DNA from: SKLM01 sp964450435
GTDB lineage: Bacteria > Chloroflexota > Anaerolineae > B4-G1
Direction of reading: 5' to 3'
Assembly (NCBI GenBank): GCA_964450435.1
Contig: CAYVCX010000014.1
Coordinates: forward strand, 1 to 45,029
DNA length: 45,029 nt
Shown here: positions 1 through 8,973 of the stretch, in pieces
Position numbering within the stretch: position 1 is the stretch's first letter
How the letters are laid out: each line of letters opens with the position of its first letter
Program-made: the position numbers and the translations under genes
The notes under the pieces: model-generated
Database searches by the model: none
Seen by the model: the letters and a program-made list of their open reading frames with translations, nothing else
What the model was told of the DNA's origin: nothing

Positions 1-2122
1 GCGCCGCCCGCCTCTCCGCCACCTCCCCCAGGCCGCCGCCGCCCTGCTGCAGCCTGTCCCAGAGAGAAGCGGACCCATCACCACGAGCCAGCGCCAGCCG
101 ATAGATGGCCCCATCGGAGAGGGCCACTGCCGGGGACCGCAGCAGGCCCACGAGGGCCAGGTCGTCGGTCGGGTCGGACAGCGCCCGCAGGGCGTTGAGC
201 ACGTCGCGAATCTCCGGCCGATCATAGAACCCGCGTCCCGCCACCGTCAGGTACGGTAATCCAGTTTCGTCCAGCGCGTCCTCGTAGGCGCCGAAGGAGG
301 TGGAAGCACGGCACAGAATGGCGATATCGCCGTAGGTGACCGGACGCAACTCTCCATCTTCCACCACCTGAGCCGCGCTCTCCACGATCTCGGCCAGGCG
401 CCCCACCAGCGCCTGGGCGGCCCGGGCGAGGGCTCCGTCCCCTTTGCTGCCCACGGTCAGGTGGAGCTCGACGTAGGGAGCCTCGAATCCCGGTCCCGGA
501 GCCTCGCGGAACGGCTCAATGGGGGCGAAGGGCTCCACCCACGGCCGGCCCGGGTCATCCTGCTCGCCCAGCACGGGCTTCAGCAGCCTGTTGAGCGCGC
601 GCACCAGACCGCGATGGGCGCGATACGATGTTGCCAGCCGCCAGCCTTCCCCGCCGTTGCGCACGATGCGCTCCCGCTCGCTGCGAAACACGGCCACGTC
701 GGCACCGCGGAACCCGTAGATTGATTGCTTCGCGTCCCCGACCACGAAGAGCTTGCCCGCTCCTGCGCTCAACAGGCGCACCAGATCGCGTTGCCGCCCG
801 TTCGTGTCCTGGAACTCGTCCACCAGGATCGCCTCGACCTCGCGTCGCCACCGGGCTCGCACCGCCGCATGGTCGCGGAGCAGGGCCACAGCGCCCGACT
901 CCAGATCGTCGAAGTCCACGGCCCGCTCCCTCTCCTTCTCCTCCCGATACCGCTGGCAGGCAAACCGGAAGACGGCCTCCAATCCAGGCATCGCCTCGGC
1001 CAGCTTCTCGTCCAGGGAGCCCGGCCGCAGCGCCAGGAGATCGGCATGCTCCCGCCACATTCGCCGCAACGTCCGCAGCGCGTCCTTCACCGCGCCCTTC
1101 TCTGCCTTTCCTCCCGGCCACGCTCTGTAGCTCCCGCCCGACAGGTTGATCTCATCCAGTCTCGACAACGAGGCCAGCCGCTCATCGATCCTGTCTGCCT
1201 CACTACCCCCGATACCCGTAGCGTCTCCTGCACGAACGCGATGATCTCCATCGGCGCCCCCTTCACACGCCGCGCTCCCTTTCCGACTGCGGTCATCCCA
1301 CCTGTGGCCTTTGCCTTTGGTCGCGTTTGCTACACGCAGCATCGACGCCCCCTCGACGGCCTGCAGCGCCCACCGACGCTGCAGCGCCATCGAGTCGTCG
1401 GGGTCATCCGGCGTGCTGAGGCGCAGAGTATCGACGGCCTCCAAAAAGACCGGATCCGCGAGCATAGCGTTCAGACGCGCGCGCTGCCGCCGCGTCAGCG
1501 CCTCATGCCACTGACCCAAAGGATCCTCCGACACGGCGTCGAACGCCGCAGCGGCGTCTAGGCGCCGCTCCAGCAGAGTCTCGAGAACCTCTCGCACACG
1601 CCGTTCCCCGCCCAGCAAGGAGAACAAGCCTGCAGCGCCCGCCTCGTCCGCCGCCCAGGCCAGGGCCGCGTCCAGCACCTCGCGCCGCAGGAGTCGTGCC
1701 TCCCCCTGGTCCAGCACCCGGAAGCGAGGGTCAACGCCCGCCTCCGCCGGATGAGCGCACAGGATCTCGCCGCACAGACTGTGTATCGTCCCAATGCGGG
1801 CCGCGTCCAGCCCCGCGTAGACAGCGTGCCAGTACTCGCGCTCCTGGGGGGTCACATCAGCCCGGGCCAGGTAGCGCTGCACCTCGGCACGGATCCGATT
1901 GCGCATTTCACGAGCCGCCTTGCGAGTGAAGGTGATGGCGATAATGCTGCGCAGCGGCTTCTCGTCCGCCAGGAGTGAGAGATAACGGGCCACCAGCGTG
2001 CGAGTCTTACCAGTGCCCGCCCCGGCCGTGACCACCACGTCGCGTCCGCGGGTCCGCACCGCCGGGCTCTGCTCCGGGTTCGGCGTCATCTGAGCGACGA
2101 TGGGATGGAGGACACTCGACAT
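1..2122 (-). CDS. addA: AddA-like UvrD-family ATP-dependent helicase, cut by the window edge
   Basis: The frame is open without a stop from ATG 2122 to base 1, so at least 707 residues are present and the C-terminus (normally the RecB-type nuclease domain) lies outside. It is a superfamily 1 DNA helicase. Walker A (AGAGTGKTRTL) is near residue 35, motif Ia (ITFTRKAAREM) near 65, GTIHSLCGEIL near 105, Walker B (ILVDEFQDTN) near 430, and the UvrD motif GDAKQSIYGFRGAD near 460. AddA/RecB proteins unwind double-strand ends for recombinational repair together with AddB. It starts 5 bases after the addB-like stop, so the two are one operon. Residues about 265-315 (roughly 1180-1330) look atypical in composition and could hide a compensated frameshift. 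RecB or another UvrD-like helicase is the alternative, but the AddB neighbour favours AddA. Confidence 0.82.
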   Translation of the reverse strand, partial: MSSVLHPIVAQMTPNPEQSPAVRTRGRDVVVTAGAGTGKTRTLVARYLSLLADEKPLRSIIAITFTRKAAREMRNRIRAEVQRYLARADVTPQEREYWHAVYAGLDAARIGTIHSLCGEILCAHPAEAGVDPRFRVLDQGEARLLRREVLDAALAWAADEAGAAGLFSLLGGERRVREVLETLLERRLDAAAAFDAVSEDPLGQWHEALTRRQRARLNAMLADPVFLEAVDTLRLSTPDDPDDSMALQRRWALQAVEGASMLRVANATKGKGHRWDDRSRKGSAACEGGADGDHRVRAGDATGIGGSEADRIDERLASLSRLDEINLSGGSYRAWPGGKAEKGAVKDALRTLRRMWREHADLLALRPGSLDEKLAEAMPGLEAVFRFACQRYREEKERERAVDFDDLESGAVALLRDHAAVRARWRREVEAILVDEFQDTNGRQRDLVRLLSAGAGKLFVVGDAKQSIYGFRGADVAVFRSERERIVRNGGEGWRLATSYRAHRGLVRALNRLLKPVLGEQDDPGRPWVEPFAPIEPFREAPGPGFEAPYVELHLTVGSKGDGALARAAQALVGRLAEIVESAAQVVEDGELRPVTYGDIAILCRASTSFGAYEDALDETGLPYLTVAGRGFYDRPEIRDVLNALRALSDPTDDLALVGLLRSPAVALSDGAIYRLALARGDGSASLWDRLQQGGGGLGEVAERRAA

Positions 2123-2127
2123 TCCCG

Positions 2128-5100
2128 CTACCCTCTGTAGCTCCGCTCGTACTGCCAGCAGAAACTGGTCGCCGGGCAGTAGGAGGGACAGCCCCCCCTG
2201 GGTGGCCGGGGGACGAAGCACCCCTCTCGGGCGCCGTGGATCGCCTCCCAGGCGTGCGCCACGGCCATGCGGATCGCCTTCGCCGGCCCGAAGTCCTCTA
2301 GCTTGAGCGGGCTCGGCTCTGCATGTCGTACGTGCCAGTAGAAGCCCGAGACGGGCTCGCCCAACCCCAGCGCGTCCCGGGCAGCCAGCGCGTACAGCGG
2401 AAGTTGGATCTTCTCGCCCTCGCGCAGGGCCCGGTCACCGTAGCTGGACGGCCCGCCGGTCTTGTAATCGATGATGCGCACGCCGCCCTTGCCGTCGCGG
2501 TCCACCCTGTCGATGAAACCCCTCAGCACGAAGGCATGGTCCCCGGTGGCATCGGACACAACCAGGTGGGGCTTGCCCCGTAGCCCAAAGGCGGCTTCAT
2601 GCTGCACAGGGACGAAGTCGCCCCGCAGCTCGCCCTCGTGGAGCTTCTTCAGCGAGCGCTGGACGTGCTCCACCATCTCCCGCCTGGTCTCCGCCCACCA
2701 GGCGGTCTTCCGGAATCCCTGGCGCTCCGGTGCTTTGTCGAGCACCGCATCCGCAATCTCGGGCAAAGCCGTCAGGAGCTGGTCCAGATCTGTCGGGTCC
2801 TCGACGGCCCGGTATACTCGCTCCAAGATCTCGTGGTACAAGATCCCCCGCCGGAGCCAGTCAATGCCCTCGCTGGGCTCCTCGCGCGGCTCCAGCTTCA
2901 ACACCTTGTGGACGAGGAAGTAAAAAGGACAGGTACGATAGGCCTCTAGCCGGCTGGCACTCCAAGTGTACTCACAGCTAAAACACTCGGCAAAATGGTC
3001 GCCCAACCCGCGCAGACCGCCATCAAAGGGCGAGTCACCCCGCTGGGAGCGCCAGGTGAGGACCTGGTCTGCCGCATCCAAAGCCGCGACTGACCCCGCG
3101 GCGCTCTCGCGCAGCCACGTCCACAGGTTCTCCCCCTCCGTCACGGCGACAGCGCTCTGCACCATTTCGGGCCACGACGCGACGCGGTCCAGGGCCAGGC
3201 CGGACGTGGCCGGCAGCGTCTCGGGCATCACGTCCACAACCCGTCGTATCTCCTCCCAGAACGGTGAGGCCTGCCATGCCGCACCGTCGTCGGTCAGACG
3301 GGGCCGAGTGAGCAGCAGCCTCTCCGTCGGAGCCGCAACGGTCTCGTAGAAATACTCCACCTCGGCACTCCGGGTCGACGGTTGGAGCGGCAGATCGAGC
3401 GCCTCGCGGTCCTCGTCGTGGAGCAGCGGATCCTCGCTCTGCCCCACCGGGAACGCACCCTCGGCCAGACCCAGCACAGCCACGGACCGAAAGGAGACGC
3501 CCCGAGCCGCCACCACGTCGGACACCAGGATTTCCTCTCTGTCGGCACGCCGCGGCAGGGGGTAAAAAGCAGCATCCACCGCACCGCTCAGCTCCTCGAA
3601 GAAGCGGGGAAACGCAATAGGTGGAGCATCCAGCGCCTCCTCCGCCCAGATCAAGCCCCGCAAGACTCTCTTCAGACCGCGCAGTGCGGCGCCGTCCCGC
3701 TCCACCACAGGAGAGAGCCAGTCAGGCCTGATCCTCCGCCGCCGGGCAAAACCCTCTGGCAGCTTGTCGGCGGCTGCCGGGGGTGCCTCTCGCAGGTCGT
3801 CGCGCGCGCGGGCCTGAGCCACCACGTTGAGGCTGCCGGGCATCCCGGGCTGCGGAAAGCGGTCGGAGGCCTTCTGGGGATCCGGACCGATAAGCGTCTC
3901 CAACCATCGCACAAAATCGCTGGTGCTGTGCAGGCCGTCGGGGGGCTCCAAACGCCGGACGAAGCGGCGGAACCTGCCGTGGAGTTCACGGACCCGCCGG
4001 GCGCTCAGCGCACCTGGAGTGCCCTCCCTCTCCTCAGTTTCCTCGGCCTCTGTCGGTTCCAGCTCCGCCGCCCTCTTCAGTGCCTCAAATGCCGCCTCCC
4101 ACTGCCCCAGGCCGGCGATGACGCGCCCGTGCTGCACCACCATTCGCAGGGCATCTGCATCCCCCGGCTCAATCCCGATAGGCTGGTGGGTCCCTCTGCG
4201 CAGCGACTCCGCTGCCCCCGGCTGCGCCGTCCAATCGAAGTAGGGGGAGCGCCAGGCCTCGATGACCAAACGTGGAGGTAAGGCGGCCTCCACGGCGCGC
4301 ATCTCGTGAGTCCCGCCGTTCTCATCAAGCTCTCCCGTTCGGGCCCCTTCGACAGGCAGCATCAGCCGCAGGAGATCCATCAAGGCGGCCACGGCCGGGT
4401 TCTTGCTCAGCGGTTCTCCGCCGTGGAAATGGACCGGCACGCCGAACTCGGCTGCGATCTCACGGACGAGGGGACGATACGGCGTGACGTCGCGCGCCAT
4501 CAACGCCAGCTCCCCCGCCCCGAGGCCGCGCTCGACGACCTCCGCCTTCACCCAACGCAACGCCGCCCGGACTTCCTCCGCCCGATTCGGCGCCTCAATC
4601 AGGTCGACGCCACCCGCTACCGGTGGCTTCGGCACCTCGCTTCGGAAAAGCGCCCTCTCCAGTTGCCCTGGCACGCCGCCCGAATTCGCTCGAAGCCCGG
4701 GGAGCGGCTCGGCCTTCACATCCAGAGTCTCCTCCAGCTCCCGGCGTGTGCGGTCGAAACGGCGGTGGACCAGCCGAGGCGGGCCCCGGTCCAAGCCGCC
4801 TGTCAGGGTGATGACCATTCGCTCCACCCCACCCGCGAGCAGCTTCAGCATCGCCAGCTGCACCGGGGTAAAGTCGTCGAAGCCATCCACCAGCAGCAGA
4901 GGCCATTCGCTACCCACCCGACTGGTCCTCCCATCCAGCGCCTCAACGGCCAGCCAGCCCAGACCCGCGGGGTCGGCCCACGCTTCGGCCTGCAGCCGCG
5001 CCTGGTAGGCGGAGTAGATATCGGTGAGCTCTCGCAAGCGGGCCGCGCCACCGCGGACGCCCACCGCGTCCGCAAACGCCTCCGGGGCGACCCCGGCCGC

Positions 5101-5472
5101 CTTGAGCTCGCCGATGACGCTACCTACCACCTGGACGAATCCTGGGCGGCCGATCAGGGGCGCATAGTGCACCAGAGGCAGCTCCCGCACCACGGCACGC
5201 AGGACACGATGTTGCACCGGCTCGCCCAGCTCGCTGTAGATCGTGCCCGCCTCGCTCAGGACCAGCCGGTACAGCCCTTCGAACGTGAGCACCCGCACGC
5301 CAATGGCCCCCCCGGCCTGCGCTAGCCGGCGCTGGAACGCCCGCGCCTGCAGCCCGTTCGCCACCAGGACGTGGGGCGTGGCCCTCAGGCATCGAGCCTG
5401 GCGCCGTGCCTCTGCCACGGCGTAGGCCGTCTTGCCGGCGCCCGCAGGAGCTACGAACAGTTGGGGCAGCAT
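2128..5472 (-). CDS. addB: AddB-like helicase-nuclease subunit (PD-(D/E)XK, Fe-S type)
   Basis: The product has 1114 residues, the usual size for AddB. The N-terminus carries a Walker A-like loop (APAGAGKT, residues 8-15). The C-terminal third has a RecB-type nuclease core: GFIDRVDRDG followed by VRIIDYKTGG, with catalytic Asp and D-x-K residues. It also has the Cys pattern of an Fe-S nuclease: one Cys in YRTCPFYF, then three near the end in CPSYCPATSFC. AddB works with AddA in processing DNA double-strand ends. The start at 5472 overlaps the end of the upstream NERD gene by 22 bases, and addA follows 5 bases after the stop. This indicates translational coupling of all three. Confidence is high for the family and lower for strict orthology to Bacillus AddB. 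Confidence 0.85.
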   Translation of the reverse strand: MLPQLFVAPAGAGKTAYAVAEARRQARCLRATPHVLVANGLQARAFQRRLAQAGGAIGVRVLTFEGLYRLVLSEAGTIYSELGEPVQHRVLRAVVRELPLVHYAPLIGRPGFVQVVGSVIGELKAAGVAPEAFADAVGVRGGAARLRELTDIYSAYQARLQAEAWADPAGLGWLAVEALDGRTSRVGSEWPLLLVDGFDDFTPVQLAMLKLLAGGVERMVITLTGGLDRGPPRLVHRRFDRTRRELEETLDVKAEPLPGLRANSGGVPGQLERALFRSEVPKPPVAGGVDLIEAPNRAEEVRAALRWVKAEVVERGLGAGELALMARDVTPYRPLVREIAAEFGVPVHFHGGEPLSKNPAVAALMDLLRLMLPVEGARTGELDENGGTHEMRAVEAALPPRLVIEAWRSPYFDWTAQPGAAESLRRGTHQPIGIEPGDADALRMVVQHGRVIAGLGQWEAAFEALKRAAELEPTEAEETEEREGTPGALSARRVRELHGRFRRFVRRLEPPDGLHSTSDFVRWLETLIGPDPQKASDRFPQPGMPGSLNVVAQARARDDLREAPPAAADKLPEGFARRRRIRPDWLSPVVERDGAALRGLKRVLRGLIWAEEALDAPPIAFPRFFEELSGAVDAAFYPLPRRADREEILVSDVVAARGVSFRSVAVLGLAEGAFPVGQSEDPLLHDEDREALDLPLQPSTRSAEVEYFYETVAAPTERLLLTRPRLTDDGAAWQASPFWEEIRRVVDVMPETLPATSGLALDRVASWPEMVQSAVAVTEGENLWTWLRESAAGSVAALDAADQVLTWRSQRGDSPFDGGLRGLGDHFAECFSCEYTWSASRLEAYRTCPFYFLVHKVLKLEPREEPSEGIDWLRRGILYHEILERVYRAVEDPTDLDQLLTALPEIADAVLDKAPERQGFRKTAWWAETRREMVEHVQRSLKKLHEGELRGDFVPVQHEAAFGLRGKPHLVVSDATGDHAFVLRGFIDRVDRDGKGGVRIIDYKTGGPSSYGDRALREGEKIQLPLYALAARDALGLGEPVSGFYWHVRHAEPSPLKLEDFGPAKAIRMAVAHAWEAIHGAREGCFVPRPPRGGCPSYCPATSFCWQYERSYRG

Positions 5473-6590
5473 ACAGACTCCAGCGCTCTCACCGTGCCAC
5501 GAACCACCTCACCCGGGAGGGGCTCCTGGCCTTCGATGTCCTCCAACAGAGAGTCGGGGTGGCTCAACTGCCAGACCCGCACCCTCGGCTTCTGCAGTAA
5601 CAGCCTGCCGTCTCCTGCCCATACGATGCGAGCCTTAACCCACACGTCGGTGCCGCAGCGTTCAAGGTACTTGCTCAGCGCGGCCGCATTGCGCCGCGCC
5701 TGCCGGGTCGGATTGCAGTCGAGCGTGTGCCATCGGCCGTACGCCCGCCTCCGCCACGTCCTTCCCACGTTGCGGTAGTATCCTGAGTAAGCCTTGACTT
5801 CCAGAGCAAAGACGCCTCTGGGTCCCACCAGTACCGCGTCGATGTCACAACTGCCCTGCGGTAGCACTACGTTGAGAAAGAGCGCCCAGTCTTGCGAAAG
5901 CTGCCGCTGTAGAACAGCTGCCAGTTTCTCCTCGCCCAGACGGCCGCCTCTGAAGTTCTTCCACTCATCTCGCAGATGGCCTACCCCTGGCAACGCGAGC
6001 CACACCACACCCTCCAGGACCAAGCCGGACAGGATCCACATCGGGGACAGGGTGCCGACTCCCAGAATCCAGCCCCCGAGGGGCACTAGGCCCGCGACCG
6101 CGGCTACCAGCAACAGCCCCAGCAGGAGCCAGCCGAGAACAGTCCTTTGGCGATATTTCTTCGCCTCGTGCTCAGGCAGGGATTGGCTGCCTTCGACGAC
6201 GCGCAGACCTTGTCCGTGCGGGATAGCCCTGCCCTCGGCCCTCGCCCCCAGCACCGCGGGCGCGTTGCCAGGCCCGCCCTCGTCCTCGGCCTCGTCGCTC
6301 GCCGGAGAAACAGCGTCGCTCGTCGACGCCCTACGCTCCCGCAACCGCGCGCGGAGCTCGGCCAGCGCGCGGCGCGCAGCATCGCTCTCAGGATCGAGCT
6401 CGAGAGCCAGCTCCAGCGCTATGACACCCTCCGCCACATTGGGTGTGAAGGCACCTAGCGCGAGCAGAGCCTTGAGGTTGTGCGGGTCCTCTTCTAGGAT
6501 CGCCCGCAGGGCGGCAACAGCCGCCGCCGTCTCACCGCCGCGGGCCAGGCCGATGGCTTCCTTTATGCTGACCTCTGACGATGCTGCCAT
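5451..6590 (-). CDS. Membrane protein with NERD (nuclease-related) domain and TPR-like N-terminus
   Basis: The product has 379 residues. Residues 1-90 are Ala/Leu/Glu-rich helices resembling tetratricopeptide repeats. Two hydrophobic segments follow (about 150-180 and 185-205, WLLLGLLLVAAVAGLVPLGG and WILSGLVLEGVVWLAL). The C-terminal part is a NERD domain: GEEKLAAVLQRQL, DIDAVLVGPRGVFALEVKAY, then RTWRRRAYGRW. The Asp and the E-V-K triad match the PD-(D/E)XK-like core. NERD proteins are mostly uncharacterised, and a DNA-processing role is inferred. It is first in an overlapping operon with addB and addA, which suggests a membrane-linked partner for the nuclease-helicase. An AGGAGG lies 12 bases before ATG 6590, a slightly long spacing. 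Confidence 0.75.
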   Translation of the reverse strand: MAASSEVSIKEAIGLARGGETAAAVAALRAILEEDPHNLKALLALGAFTPNVAEGVIALELALELDPESDAARRALAELRARLRERRASTSDAVSPASDEAEDEGGPGNAPAVLGARAEGRAIPHGQGLRVVEGSQSLPEHEAKKYRQRTVLGWLLLGLLLVAAVAGLVPLGGWILGVGTLSPMWILSGLVLEGVVWLALPGVGHLRDEWKNFRGGRLGEEKLAAVLQRQLSQDWALFLNVVLPQGSCDIDAVLVGPRGVFALEVKAYSGYYRNVGRTWRRRAYGRWHTLDCNPTRQARRNAAALSKYLERCGTDVWVKARIVWAGDGRLLLQKPRVRVWQLSHPDSLLEDIEGQEPLPGEVVRGTVRALESVCCPNCS

Positions 6591-6661
6591 CGATCAGTGC
6601 AACCTCCTACGCCATCGCACGACACCTGTCGCACGACAGCCAGAACCAGACACCGAAACAT
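6563..6661 (-). CDS. Possible 32-residue leader peptide upstream of the NERD gene
   Basis: ATG 6661 has an excellent ribosome site, AGGAGG at 6669-6674 with 7 bases spacing. The reading frame runs 32 codons to a stop at 6563, overlapping the NERD start (6590) by 28 bases. The peptide begins MFRCLVLAVVRQVSC and is not recognised. Its better Shine-Dalgarno site compared with the next gene fits a translationally coupled leader. It could equally be chance, because the same frame stays open upstream as a long shadow ORF. Confidence 0.3.
   Translation of the reverse strand: MFRCLVLAVVRQVSCDGVGGCTDRWQHRQRSA
6615..6639. promoter_or_regulatory. Palindrome and overlapping direct repeats upstream of the NERD-addBA operon
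   Basis: A perfect inverted repeat CTGTCG-CA-CGACAG spans 6626-6639. The decamer TCGCACGACA occurs twice, at 6615-6624 and 6629-6638, 14 bases apart. This sits 25-50 bases upstream of the NERD start, inside the possible leader ORF. It could be an operator or an RNA hairpin affecting translation. No regulator can be named from the sequence. Confidence 0.35.
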
Positions 6662-7195
6662 AACCGACCCTCCTGTGAGAAAGGGCATACAGCCCCTTCC
6701 ACCTCGCCCGTCCACAGGTCGGTCGTACCGCACGCTGACCGCGGAACACGCTGTTCGTAATTGTCGCACTATCCTACCAGGAGTCCCGGCAAGCGCGAGC
6801 CACTCACACCTCGATGCCACGCGTCCGGCTTCCCGCTCAAATACCGGAGAGACGCATCCCACACGCCGCAGCGTGCCCGCCAGATCCTCATCCCCCGGCC
6901 CTTTGACGGCGTGCCCCGACACCACCGGTCGCCATTGGCGGGTCATCGCACTCGACAATTCCGACGCCCTTGAGCTGCGGCTACCACCGCTGCTCCCGCA
7001 ACGGTCCGCGCAGCAAGACGGCGCCGGGATCACTCCGGCGTACTGTCCCCATCGAGCGGCCACCTGCAGTTCGGCGGTCCTACCGAATCCGCCGTCCCAA
7101 CGCCACGCGGACGCTGCCTGTTGACGCATCGGCTGTGGATCATGCACACGAACTCGACGCCGATGAGAGTGCGCTCGCTCGGACCTCGCCTCGCC
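6662..7195. other. Intergenic stretch with no supported gene
   Basis: Both strands carry long open frames here because of the high GC content. None has a recognisable domain, and none of the translations reads like a conserved protein. I see no tRNA-like T-arm, no strong hairpin followed by a T tract and no repeat. It probably contains the promoter of the minus-strand NERD-addBA operon, but no clear -35/-10 pair stands out. Confidence 0.5.
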
Positions 7196-7753
7196 TCAGT
7201 CCTCGGACATCAGGTGCGGCTTGCACAGGATCTCGTGAACCCGCAGATCCTCTAAATGCGCCGTGGAGGCCGGCGTGGCTACGATGGCTGTGTCCGCACC
7301 CCTGCCGGTCCCGGCGATGAGTACGCACCGTTGATCATGCCTCAGAAGCCCCCCATCCGCGGCCATCATCGCGATCTCCACGCACACCTGCACGCCCTGG
7401 GAGAAGATGCGCAGGGCATCCCCCATCCGCTTCGGCGCGGAGCACCCGTGAAACGAGTCGGTGTGGAACGGCATCGTCCCCGCGTGGAAGTCGTGCCCGG
7501 CCTCGCGCAGACGCGGGATAAGACCGCGGTCGAACTCGTGCTCATCCATCCAGCCGTATTGCGGCGCCACCACTACCAGGCGGATATCCGTGTCCTCGAT
7601 CCGCTCCATCAGCGCCGAAGCCGTCGCGCCGGTCCGCGAAGCGACTACGACCGTCTTCAACCCGCGCTCTGTGGCTGCCTCGACTGCCAGGTCGAGGGTC
7701 ACATCGGTGTTGTCCGGTCCCGTTGTGTCGTGATAGACGACAGTTCTCTCCAC
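7196..7753 (-). CDS. Stand-alone pyruvate kinase C-terminal (PK_C-like) domain protein
   Basis: The product has 185 residues from a GTG start with GGGGAGG just upstream. The whole protein matches the lone pyruvate-kinase alpha/beta domain family known from archaeal structural-genomics proteins. It has a TLDLAVEAATERGLKTVVVAS nucleotide-fold start, a VVVAPQYGW strand, FSQGVQVCVEIAMMAADGGL, and IAGTGRGADTAIVATPA, ending in a Cys-containing EILCKPH segment. The catalytic barrel of pyruvate kinase is absent, and a complete pyruvate kinase is encoded separately at 14704-16170. The function is unknown; a ligand-binding or regulatory role is only a guess. It is followed by 0.5 kb without genes, so no operon context helps. 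Confidence 0.75.
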   Translation of the reverse strand: MERTVVYHDTTGPDNTDVTLDLAVEAATERGLKTVVVASRTGATASALMERIEDTDIRLVVVAPQYGWMDEHEFDRGLIPRLREAGHDFHAGTMPFHTDSFHGCSAPKRMGDALRIFSQGVQVCVEIAMMAADGGLLRHDQRCVLIAGTGRGADTAIVATPASTAHLEDLRVHEILCKPHLMSED

Positions 7754-8810
7754 CGCACCTCCCCTCTATACTGCGAACTCGTTCTCGAAGCAGCGGATCC
7801 GCCCGCTGGTAGCATGTCCCAGCTCAGGCTGGCCCTGCCTAGACAGCCGCGGCCCAACCAGCGGCGCCGGGCCACAGGCGAGCCAGACGAAGCGCGGCAT
7901 CGTCTGCGCCGAATATCCCCTCTTCACCAGCATTCACCCGGGGCCCGTCGTCGACAAGAATTGGGTCATCTGCAGCAGTGTCCGTATCCGCCAGCGCGAC
8001 ATAGGGACCGGGCTGTCAGGGCGCCCGACGACATCAAGAGTGAGCGCAACAGCGTCACAGTCATCCCTATTTGAGATCGGGGGCCCAACGATCGTCGCGG
8101 CAGGTTCATCCTGCCATGCGGTCGCCTCTCCCCTATCCATTGCCTCACCCTGGCTCTCCGCGCCACTAAGTGTACCGCGAAAGGCTCTCGCGTCAACAGC
8201 CGGTGGCCCCATTGAAGCCCGCCTTCGCCGCGCTCCCAACCAGGGATCCTCCTCACCCACCTGTCTGGACGCTCTCTCAGACAACCACCGGCTCCAGCCC
8301 TTCGCCAGAGCTTCCGCGCCAGAAGGATGTCAGCTATGGTTGCGCGCCTGCCGCTCGCTGATCGGATGGACCAAGAGGGAACCGCCCGGGACTGGTCGGC
8401 GGCGAACGGTGCGGTCAGCAGGTACATCCACCGGCAAACCTGGCACGTGCAGTCGCGCTCGCTTCAGCGAAGGTGTTACGGTCGCCGATTTCTGGATCCA
8501 CGCCGCCGACCAGAGCCAGGTAGTCAGGCATGCAGGCTCGGTACCCGTAGTCTCGAAACGCTCCCGAGTGCCAGGCGAACGACAGGTCGTCGTGCCAGGA
8601 CGCACGGGCTCTTGAGGGCAGCAAGCAGGTCCCCAGAGCTGAAGAGACAATCTGTCACGCTCGAGGTCACCGCGCCCAAGCCCAGGCCGCGCAAGGCGCG
8701 CGCCGATGACACCATCAACACGAAAGGCTGCTGATCCCAGAAGAGGTGGCCCTTCCCCAGGCATCGGCACCAATCCAGCCTCAGCATTCAGCACCAATGC
8801 ACACGATCGC
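7754..8810. pseudogene. Gene-poor stretch with apparent minus-strand gene remnants
   Basis: No intact gene is visible. On the minus strand, protein-like pieces appear in different frames. Around 8430-8600 a piece reads SGAFRDYGYRACMPDYLALVGG; its PDYLALVG resembles the conserved segment before the helix-hairpin-helix of 5'-3' exonucleases (FEN / PolI N-domain). Around 8640-8780 a second piece reads WDQQPFVLMVSSARALRGL, and around 7940-8060 a third reads RDDCDAVALTLDVVGRPD. Frame changes and stops separate them. This fits a decayed coding region, but only the first piece suggests a family, so the assignment is weak. Confidence 0.3.
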
Positions 8811-8839
8811 TGGTCAGCTCTTCCCGCCTGTGGTACACT
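8811..8839 (+). promoter_or_regulatory. Probable promoter of the GarR-type dehydrogenase
   Basis: TGGTCA (8811-8816), a 17-base spacer and TACACT (8834-8839) form a plausible sigma-70-type promoter. It would give a 5' leader of about 128 bases before ATG 8974. The -35 matches the consensus at 4 of 6 positions. The same TACACT -10 is found in the promoter candidate at 37801-37829. Confidence 0.4.
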
Positions 8840-8973
8840 GCCAATCTGGCCACGCGCCTCCGACGGCCTCGCCGGCTGAGCGAAGTGAGCAGCGCCAGAG
8901 CCGTGGCATAACACCGGACGCAAGCAGCGATTCAGCGGCTCTCTACGCCGACCGCGTATGGGAAGGAGACACT

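Noticed and set aside
6563..7147. Minus-strand open frame of 194 codons upstream of the NERD gene
   Set aside because: Composition is shadow-like, no domain or ribosome site at the long start; only its last 32 codons have a good ribosome site and are reported separately.
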